A DNA stretch of 12,747 nucleotides from Oscillospiraceae bacterium. GTDB lineage: Bacteria; Bacillota; Clostridia; Oscillospirales; Ruminococcaceae. The stretch is taken from contig JAHZBJ010000033.1 of the NCBI GenBank assembly GCA_019423445.1, forward strand, positions 6,581-19,327, in the 5' to 3' direction. A program made the position numbers and the translations under genes. The notes beneath the pieces were generated by a model. That model was not told the DNA's origin and made no database searches. It worked only from the letters and a program-made list of their open reading frames with translations. Shown piece by piece: positions 6,192-11,871 of this stretch (position 1 is the stretch's first letter; each line of letters opens with the position of its first letter).

Positions 6192-7136
6192 TTAGAACCA
6201 CATTGCCTGTTCCTCCCGGAACACCGGGGTGTTCCCCTGGGCGTAGGGATCGTAGCGGTTTTCGTTGCAGCCAAACTCCTGCAAAAAGCAGATCTGGCCC
6301 TCCTCATTCCAGCGGATGAGGGAGAGGCCGTCAAAGCTCTGGACAACACCGTCCGTCATGGCGCACCGGAAGGACCATTCCACCACCGTCTGATCCCCTT
6401 TGTGGAAATACTGCCGGATGTCCCAGCGCTGCACCGTTCCCCGGGTGTTCCACTCGTCAAACCACAGCTTGATTTTTCCGCTGCCGTGATACTCCGGCCC
6501 CCAGCTCTCAATGTAGACTGCGTCGGGGGAGAAGGTTTCCTGGATCCCCGTGTCCCGCTTGTCCAGCCACATGGAAAACCATTTCCGGATCTTATCTTCT
6601 CGCTGCTTCTCCAGCACATTTTCCATATTCATATCCTCCTGTTGTACCCCTTGGGTGATGTCCCGCAGCATCAAATATTCTGTGCCTTTTTCCGCCAGGA
6701 TCCGAAATCCCGCCCGCTCATACAGGCGCCGCGCCGGGTTATCTTTCTGAACGGAGAGGGATGCCCGGGGATATCCATTTTCTTGCAGCAAAAGCAGAAG
6801 GCTGTTCAGCAGCTGCGTCCCGATGCCCAGTCCGCGGTATTCCGGCAACAGCGAAATGGCAAGGGAGGGTATGCCGTTATCAATGTGGCCATAATCCTCC
6901 ATGATGCGGCTCCACGCTGCGCCGGCTACCGTTCCTTCCGTCTCAGCCACAAGGCAGTAATCGCCGGGCTGTGTGCCGAAGCCGGCAAGATAGACCTGCA
7001 GCTCCGGAAGATCCACCACCCATCGGGGCGGCGGTTCTGCCCCCTCAGGGAGATAGATGGCCTGATAAAGAAATTCCCGCAGAAGGCCGTATTCATCCGG
7101 GTCCATTTTGCGGATTTGTGTATAAATGGGCTGCAT
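6192..7136 (-). CDS. GNAT N-acetyltransferase fused to NTF2/SnoaL-like domain
   Basis: The 314-residue protein joins two domains. Residues 1-160 are a GNAT acetyltransferase: acetyl-CoA motif A is visible in SLLPEYRGLGIGTQLLNSLL (R/QxxGxG as RGLGIG), followed by PRASLSVQKDNPARRLYERA and GF, the usual end of the fold. Residues about 171-314 match NTF2/SnoaL-like proteins: KIRKWFSMWLDKRDT, FSPDAVYIESWGPEYHG and VVEWSFRC, a cone-shaped ligand pocket fold. The ATG at 7136 overlaps the stop of the GyrI-like gene by one base (TGATG), with AGAAGGA 7 bases upstream; a GTG directly before it is also possible. The two domains are usually separate genes, and the junction carries a full ribosome site with in-frame ATGs, so a free NTF2-like protein may also be made. 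Acetyl acceptor unknown. Confidence 0.88.
   Translation of the reverse strand: MQPIYTQIRKMDPDEYGLLREFLYQAIYLPEGAEPPPRWVVDLPELQVYLAGFGTQPGDYCLVAETEGTVAGAAWSRIMEDYGHIDNGIPSLAISLLPEYRGLGIGTQLLNSLLLLLQENGYPRASLSVQKDNPARRLYERAGFRILAEKGTEYLMLRDITQGVQQEDMNMENVLEKQREDKIRKWFSMWLDKRDTGIQETFSPDAVYIESWGPEYHGSGKIKLWFDEWNTRGTVQRWDIRQYFHKGDQTVVEWSFRCAMTDGVVQSFDGLSLIRWNEEGQICFLQEFGCNENRYDPYAQGNTPVFREEQAMWF
6626..6640 (-). promoter_or_regulatory. internal ribosome site and start inside the GNAT-NTF2 gene
   Basis: AGGAGG (6640-6635) lies 8 bases before an in-frame ATG at 6626 and 2 bases before another at 6632. Initiation at 6626 would give a free 144-residue NTF2-like protein starting MENVLEKQRED, a normal length for that family. 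The ribosome site is translated as the linker QQED in the fusion. Confidence 0.65.
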
Positions 7137-7771
7137 CACTCTGTCCTTCTAATTGGGTGACGAATCACCGTTTTCAGCCGCTCCGGCTTGCACCGGCGCA
7201 CGTCGCTTAGGTAAATCTCGTGGTGGAACCGCGCCTCTCCAAAGTCCTCCTTGTAGCCCTGGGCCTTGGCATATTCCTCCAGGGCGGCCACGGTGGCGGG
7301 CTCGTTGTCATAAGGGCCCAGGTGCATACACTGGACACACAGCCCTTCCTCCCAGGGGAAGAACTCTACCTGGGAGAAGTCCTGCTGTTTCTTTTCCGTG
7401 GCTTCCCGGATGGCCCAGCGGAGGACTTCTTCTGTCACAAACTCCGGCAGACGGATGAGGGAGATCCACCGGAAATCCTCCTTGTGAGCGTAGTCCACCC
7501 CCCAGACGCCCTCCTGCCACCAAAGCCCCTCCAGGGGCGGCACCACGTAGTCAAAGTAGCCCTTCAACTTGTATTTGCCCAGCTTGCTCATCTTAATGGT
7601 GTAAGCGACAGCATAGAGCATCTCCAGGGCCTGCCTATAGGCGCCGTCTTTCTGGTTGGGATCCCCCTGCCCCCGCACCGCTAGGAAGTTCATGGCGGGT
7701 ACCGTGACGATACCCGGCGTTTTTGGGGGCAGATAAAATTCCCGATACTCTTTCTTGTAATCAAAGGCCAT
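7136..7771 (-). CDS. GyrI-like domain protein
   Basis: The 211-residue protein belongs to the GyrI-like small-molecule-binding group (relatives of the effector domains of MerR/AraC regulators). Visible features are MAFDYKKEYREFYLPPKTPG at the start, VPAMNFLAVRGQGDPN (about 24-39), GLWWQEG, and the C-terminal half with CMHLGPYDNEPATVAALEEY and HHEIYLSDVRRC, the last strand pair of the fold. There is no DNA-binding domain, so it is a free-standing ligand binder, possibly a hydrolase as some relatives are. GGAGG (7784-7780) is 8 bases from the ATG at 7771 but only 2 from the one at 7777, so I chose 7771. The start lies 2 bp after the TfoX-like stop, and its own stop overlaps the next start. Confidence 0.88.
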   Translation of the reverse strand: MAFDYKKEYREFYLPPKTPGIVTVPAMNFLAVRGQGDPNQKDGAYRQALEMLYAVAYTIKMSKLGKYKLKGYFDYVVPPLEGLWWQEGVWGVDYAHKEDFRWISLIRLPEFVTEEVLRWAIREATEKKQQDFSQVEFFPWEEGLCVQCMHLGPYDNEPATVAALEEYAKAQGYKEDFGEARFHHEIYLSDVRRCKPERLKTVIRHPIRRTE

Positions 7772-7773
7772 GG

Positions 7774-8097
7774 TCATTTCCTCCGTGTCTTTTTGGGCTG
7801 GACCTGAAGGGCCAGACAGGTGAGACGGGTGAGGGCGGTCATGGTGTCCCGGTCGTCCACATCCTCCACCCAGATATAATCTTTGGCTCCTTCGTAAGGA
7901 GGAGCCTTGGGCAGGTGGGGGAACGCCCCTTCGCCCTCCGGGGTGATCTTTACGAAAAGCTGATCGTCACAGATGACGGCGAAGAACACGCCGTCGCAGT
8001 AAAGACCGTATTCGCCGAACATCTTCCGGCTGCGGATGGCTCCCGCTTCCCGCAGCTGCTCGGCCACATAGTCCACAAAGTCCTTATGAGACGCCAT
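7774..8097 (-). CDS. TfoX N-terminal domain protein
   Basis: The 107-residue protein matches the TfoX/Sxy N-terminal domain: FVDYVAEQLREAG, then the hallmark RSRKMFGEYGLYCDGVFFAV (about 22-41) and DDQLFVKITPEG. It lacks the C-terminal TfoX domain, as is common for small Gram-positive relatives. In gamma-proteobacteria TfoX/Sxy controls competence, but these short versions occur in many genomes without known competence roles. The ATG at 8097 lies inside the last codons of the WYL regulator gene (14-bp overlap), with a GGGGG ribosome site upstream. The protein ends in basic residues. Confidence 0.88.
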   Translation of the reverse strand: MASHKDFVDYVAEQLREAGAIRSRKMFGEYGLYCDGVFFAVICDDQLFVKITPEGEGAFPHLPKAPPYEGAKDYIWVEDVDDRDTMTALTRLTCLALQVQPKKTRRK

Positions 8098-9009
8098 GTT
8101 GATCCCCCTTTCGGTAACGGCGGGCCAATGTTATGGCCAAATCCAAAAGCTGCTCCCGCAGTTCTTGCGGTTCCAACAACTCTGCCTTGTTCCCAAAAGT
8201 CAGAACCCAGCTGAGGACGCTGTCCGCATCGGGAAAGCCGCCGGTAAAGCGCAGTCTGCCGTCCGGTTCCAAGGTGAATCGGTCCGCGCCGTACTCCTCC
8301 ACCAGCCGCCAGCGGCAGGCGGGATCAAAGAGAACGGTGACCTGATACCGGATGGGGAAGATCTGCTCCGGCTCCAGGTTGGGCAGCGGTGCGGAACGAG
8401 GAGCAAAGGACTCACCGGTGGTGAGTTCCGTCATACGGTTGAGTTTAAACAGGCGGAAGTCCTTTCGGGTCTGGCACCAGCCCCACACATACCAGGTGGA
8501 CCAGTGGAACACCAGGTAATAGGGCTCGACGGTGCGCTCCGATTCCCCCTTGGGGGAGAAATAGGTAAAGCAGATGGTGCGGTGCTGTTCAATGGCTCCC
8601 TGAATAACCTCAATCTTCGGCGGCAGGCTGGTCTTGTACCAGGAGGAGAGATCAATGAGCATATGGGCGCCGCCTGGCACCAGCCCGCCTGTCCCGGCGG
8701 ACAGCTTTTCCATCAGCTGGGCGTAGCGGCGGGTGCCGCTGACGCTGTCCAGGCTCCGCAGTCCTGCCAGAATGGCCTGCATCTCGGGGGCGGTGATTAC
8801 GGTGCGGTCTACCCGTAGCCTTCCATAATGGAGATGCCGCCGCCGGCGCCCTGGAAGGTGGCGATGGGGATGCCCGCCCGGCACAGGGCCTCGATATCCC
8901 GCTGGATGGTCCGGCGGGACACCTCGAACTGCTCCGCCAGCTCCGGGGCGGTGACCTTCTCCCGCTGGAGCAGGATGGACAGAATGCCAATGAGCCGCTC
9001 CATCTTCAT
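8084..9009 (-). pseudogene. WYL-domain transcriptional regulator, frameshifted
   Basis: This is a YafY-like regulator with an N-terminal helix-turn-helix and a C-terminal WYL domain, split over two frames. The first frame (9009-8809) gives MKMERLIGILSILLQREKVT, then ELAEQFEVSRRTIQRDIEAL and ISIMEGYG before a TAG stop. The second frame continues from about 8815 with RVDRTVITAPEMQAILAGLR and the WYL core (ICFTYFSPKG, VEPYYLVFHWSTWYVWGWC, DFRLFKLNRM). One base is missing near 8812-8817: TACGGGTAGACC should read TAC CGG GTA GAC. The repaired protein would have about 308 residues, the usual length. WYL proteins sense ligands and often control the operon they head, as here. Either a real mutation or a sequencing error could explain it. 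Confidence 0.88.
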
Positions 9010-9040
9010 AAGCTGTACCGCCTTTCCTGATTCTATCTGC

Positions 9041-9049
9041 ATTATAGCA
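9041..9049 (-). promoter_or_regulatory. extended -10 promoter of the WYL operon
   Basis: On the minus strand TGCTATAAT combines a perfect -10 hexamer (9046-9041) with the TG extension. No good -35 box is seen at 17 bp; ATGACA at 9074-9069 has a 22-bp spacer, too long. Transcription would begin near 9034, about 25 bases before the ATG at 9009. Confidence 0.7.
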
Positions 9050-9074
9050 CAGGAACACGACAGCTGTCTGTCAT

Positions 9075-9273
9075 GTTTCCTGATTTGGTTCCAACTGTGA
9101 GATGCAGGGAAATTTCCAGGCCAACCAGCTGCCAGAGAAGCTGACTCTTGGTGAGACAGGGGAGAGCCCCCTCTATTGAAAGGACTTCTGCTGGAGCAAG
9201 TTCAGTTTCCATTGGGAATTTGTCGCTGCCCTATCTTGCCTGAAGATTTGTCCCGATAAAACATACAAAATAA
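9075..9273. other. gene-poor stretch at the border of the AT-rich island
   Basis: No convincing gene is present. A 25-codon reading frame on the plus strand (9102-9179, beginning MQGNFQANQLPEKL) has protein-like composition but no ribosome site; it may be a gene fragment. The sequence then turns AT-rich and ends at a TAA (9271-9273) directly before the truncated ATPase-like frame. Confidence 0.4.
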
Positions 9274-9999
9274 AATTCCCCTATTATTGTGGACGACCTT
9301 ACCAATACACGTTTTAACCAACATGCTGTGGAAACGATAAAAAATGAAACATTTGGGATTTCGGATCATCTGCTTTTCTATCCGGCGGTGGTAATTAGTG
9401 CGAATGAAGATGTGAAAGTTGTAGCGCAGGAAATTACACGGCGGACTGTGATCTGCAGGGTGCAGGCGGGCATGACCAATACTCAGGTGATGCGAAGCAA
9501 TGTGGTCAGAACCGTACAGCGTGAAATGGGAACAGCGTTTTATCGCGAGTATTTGAGAAGAATGTTTGACATTGTTCCGGACTTATTGGAAGAACTTAAG
9601 GATGATAATTCAGAAAGCGCGCCGGATATTCTGGCGGCTTCTTCTGAGGTCCTTATGGGTATTTTTTCTGATTTTGCAGATCAGGAATTGCCATTTTATA
9701 TCCGATCCCTTACACTGGATGATTATTTTAGTGAGAAGGTGACGGGAAGCTATGTGATTAAAGCAATACGAAACGCTTGGGAAACCAGCCGGTCTTCCTT
9801 TGAAATTGTGGAACGGAGCAATGAGCTGCGCTATAACGCAGGAGCTCCTTATGAGGCAGAACGTATCATTAAGGAATTACCGGAAACTTTGGTGGCGCGA
9901 AAATCGAGAGATTGGGTGATTATGGACTTGGAAGCCGCCAGAGAGTTTTTTAATTTGCCGTTTGCAAAATCTTGGTTGGATCGGTTCAGGAAAAGGTGA
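9274..9999 (+). pseudogene. 5'-truncated P-loop ATPase-like gene (C-terminal fragment)
   Basis: The open frame starts without a start codon at 9274, right after a TAA, and encodes NSPIIVDDLTNTRFNQHAVE. The hydrophobic strand ending in VDD looks like a Walker B site, LLFYPAVVISANED (about residues 32-45) like a sensor-1 strand ending in Asn, and EITRRTVICRVQAG like an arginine-finger region. A Walker A motif is missing, which is expected if the 5' part was deleted. The remaining region (about 80-240) is helical with no recognised domain. The nearest start-like codon is a GTG at 9289 with no ribosome site and no matching promoter. Codon use is more AT-rich than in all neighbours, which suggests acquired DNA. 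It is likely a remnant of a larger mobile-element or defence ATPase; I cannot name the family. Confidence 0.65.
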
Positions 10000-10625
10000 G
10001 TGAGATGAGAAATGCTATAAACTGGCCCGTGGCAGAATTCCGGAGATGATGGAAGCGGACAGCAAAGCCTGAATCTGTGTCTGCTGGAGGAAAAGCTGAA
10101 CAAGGAACCGGCAGAATATCAGGAAAGCAGATTACTGGAGAAATAGGCCGGCCTGCTGGAAGTAATGCAGACTGTGGAGAAAACCAGGGCTGGATGCTGG
10201 AAAAACAGGAGCAGATGCGGAGGACAAGGCTGCAGAAAAGATAAAAGCATCCTATGAAATATCCGTGGAGCTGGAAAAGCTGTTTCCCGGACGGCACGAT
10301 ACGCCTGACGGTTACATGGTTGGAAGTATCGGCAAAATACAGGCGGCCAGCTATTATGGCCTGGAGCTCTTTCCGGCAAAAAATGTTCCATTCGGTCTAG
10401 CGGTATGAAAGGGAAAATCCACAAAGCAAGTTCCTTTTTCCTGTGGTACTGCTTATTTGCACAAAGAAGTCCGAAACTGCGGGAAAGGAAATCGGGGAAA
10501 TGCAGAAGCGGCTCAAAAAGCCCCGGCAGCACATTGAATATCCAAAAGAGAACCGTTGGAGGTCGAGAGTGCCGGAAAAAACAATTTGCAACAGGTTGGC
10601 TTTTGCCCAATAGGCAGAGCAAGTT
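10000..10625. other. decayed coding remnants, probably of a mobile element
   Basis: No intact gene is visible on either strand. The plus strand holds short protein-like pieces in changing frames: GQQSLNLCLLEEKLNKEPAE near 10070-10130, an open piece at 10166-10408, and one at about 10410-10613 containing KKSETAGKEIGEMQKRLKKP. Stops and frame changes between them suggest an old gene, or several, broken by indels. Base composition matches the truncated ATPase next to it rather than the GC-rich genes on both sides. Confidence 0.55.
10166..10408 (+). pseudogene. gene fragment with no start codon
   Basis: An open frame of about 80 codons runs from after a TAA (10163) to a TGA (10406-10408). From 10211 it reads ADAEDKAAEKIKASYEISVE, then HDTPDGYMVGSIGKIQAASY and YGLELFPAKNVPFG. 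The composition and the ordered Gly/Tyr-rich segment look like real protein. It vaguely recalls domains carried by accessory proteins of Clostridia conjugative elements, but I cannot assign it. No ATG or ribosome site is suitable, so it is most likely a relic. Confidence 0.45.
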
Positions 10626-10673
10626 AAAAATATCGGGGAGCGCTGCAAAATTCAATCTGCAGCGATCCCCGAT
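10626..10673 (-). terminator. intrinsic terminator of the hydrogenase/rubrerythrin operon
   Basis: On the minus strand a 16-bp stem with one mismatch (10673-10658 against 10647-10632) closes a 10-base loop and is followed by a T-run (10630-10626). It lies 10 bp after the stop of the ferredoxin-rubrerythrin gene. Confidence 0.9.
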
Positions 10674-10683
10674 TCTCATAGAA

Positions 10684-11868
10684 TCAATAGTTGTCGGTGT
10701 GGATTTCAAAGAAGCTCTTGGAGTACAGGCAGGTGGGGCACACCTCTGGGGCGGAGGTACCGACTACGATGTGGCCGCAATTACGGCACTCCCACACTTT
10801 GACCTCGCTCTTTTCAAAGACCTGAGCGGTCTCAACGTTGCGCAGCAGGGCGCGGTAGCGTTCCTCATGGCGCTTTTCAATGGCAGCCACCAGGCGGAAC
10901 TTTGCCGCCAGCTCAGGGAACCCTTCCTCCTCGGCGGTTTTGGCAAAGCCATCGTACATGTCTGTCCACTCGTAGTTTTCGCCCTCGGCGGCGTGGAGCA
11001 GATTCTCAGCGGTGTTCCCCACACCATGCAGCTCTTCAAACCACATTTTGGCATGGGCTTTTTCATTTTCTGCAGTTTGGAGGAAGAGGGCGGCAATCTG
11101 CTCATATCCCTCGTTCTGAGCGACGGAAGAGAAGTAGGTGTACTTGTTCCGCGCCTGGGATTCTCCGGCAAAGGCAGCTTCCAGATTCTTCTCGGTCTGG
11201 GTGCCAGCATATTTGCTTGCGCTCTTGACAGGGGCTTCCTCAATCAGTTCAAAGGCAGAGGCGGGCTGTTTGCAGACGGGGCAGAACTCCGGGGCACTGT
11301 CGCCTTCATGAATATATCCACAGACTTTGCATTTCCATTTTTTCATAACCTTTTTTTCTCCTTCCGATACGGTTTCGTTACAGGGGATGCGCTCTAACAA
11401 CTCTTTTGCTGCTTGTACAGGGAAATCAGTGGCTGGCGGCGCGTCCACGAAATCCTGCAGCAGCTGGTGGGCATTGGCGCTTTGAGGAAGCATATAACCA
11501 GCCTCCCGGAGCAGGTCCTCGTTGACCAGGCGGATGGATTTTTCGGCGGCTTTCATCAAACGGTAAAGACCATCTTGATCCGTGCGTTGTGCCAACTGCC
11601 GGGCAATATTCTCCTGATCTGCCTTGCTTCCAGCCATATGATTGGCCTGGGCCACTACATCCACATTCTTTTTCTGCTGCGGGGGATATTCCGTGGGAAC
11701 CATGGAAATGGCGCCGCTGGGACAGGCATCGGCGCACACGCCGCAGCCCAGACATTTATCTACATCAATAATGCTGTTCTCAGTATCGGTTGCCCCGGTG
11801 GGACACACATACAGACACAGGCAGTCCTTGGTGCATAACCGCAGATTTCGTACTGCAACTTGTTTCAT
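10684..11868 (-). CDS. ferredoxin-rubrerythrin fusion (2x[4Fe-4S], Rd, diiron, Rd)
   Basis: The protein has 394 residues. Residues 1-55 carry two [4Fe-4S] motifs, an unusual CTKDCLCLYVCP (Cys 12, 16, 18, 22) and a standard CLGCGVCADACP (39-50). Residues about 60-170 are helical and unassigned. From residue 175 a complete rubrerythrin follows: N-terminal rubredoxin (CKVCGY, CPVC at 180-199), ferritin-like diiron domain with FAGESQARNKYTYFSS, ENEKAHAKMWFEEL and AAIEKRHEERY (the ExxH ligand motifs), and a C-terminal rubredoxin (CRNC, CPTC). Rubrerythrins reduce hydrogen peroxide in the cytoplasm using rubredoxin or NAD(P)H-derived electrons; the ferredoxin part could feed them directly. The ATG at 11868 is 3 bp after the hydrogenase-rubredoxin stop. 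An internal ATG at 11346 with a ribosome site could also release a normal 220-residue rubrerythrin. Confidence 0.92.
   Translation of the reverse strand: MKQVAVRNLRLCTKDCLCLYVCPTGATDTENSIIDVDKCLGCGVCADACPSGAISMVPTEYPPQQKKNVDVVAQANHMAGSKADQENIARQLAQRTDQDGLYRLMKAAEKSIRLVNEDLLREAGYMLPQSANAHQLLQDFVDAPPATDFPVQAAKELLERIPCNETVSEGEKKVMKKWKCKVCGYIHEGDSAPEFCPVCKQPASAFELIEEAPVKSASKYAGTQTEKNLEAAFAGESQARNKYTYFSSVAQNEGYEQIAALFLQTAENEKAHAKMWFEELHGVGNTAENLLHAAEGENYEWTDMYDGFAKTAEEEGFPELAAKFRLVAAIEKRHEERYRALLRNVETAQVFEKSEVKVWECRNCGHIVVGTSAPEVCPTCLYSKSFFEIHTDNY
11346..11363 (-). promoter_or_regulatory. internal ribosome site and start of the rubrerythrin part
   Basis: AAGGAG (11363-11358) lies 11 bases before an in-frame ATG at 11346, and a second purine stretch (AAAAGG) is 2 bases before it. 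The ATG begins MKKWKCKVCGY, a typical rubrerythrin start. In the fusion this site is translated as SEGEKKV. Confidence 0.55.
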
Positions 11869-11871
11869 CCT

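Noticed and set aside
6111..7160. A 349-codon plus-strand frame opposite the GNAT-NTF2 gene
   Set aside because: It is antisense to a gene with recognisable domains and has no start context.
8809..8818. Programmed frameshift in the WYL regulator
   Set aside because: TACGGGTAG is not a slippery heptamer, tRNA re-pairing in the -1 frame would not hold, and homologues are read in one frame; a plain one-base loss is simpler.
10405..11397. A 330-codon plus-strand frame over the rubrerythrin gene
   Set aside because: It runs from decayed sequence through the terminator and antisense through the rubrerythrin; no domain is visible.
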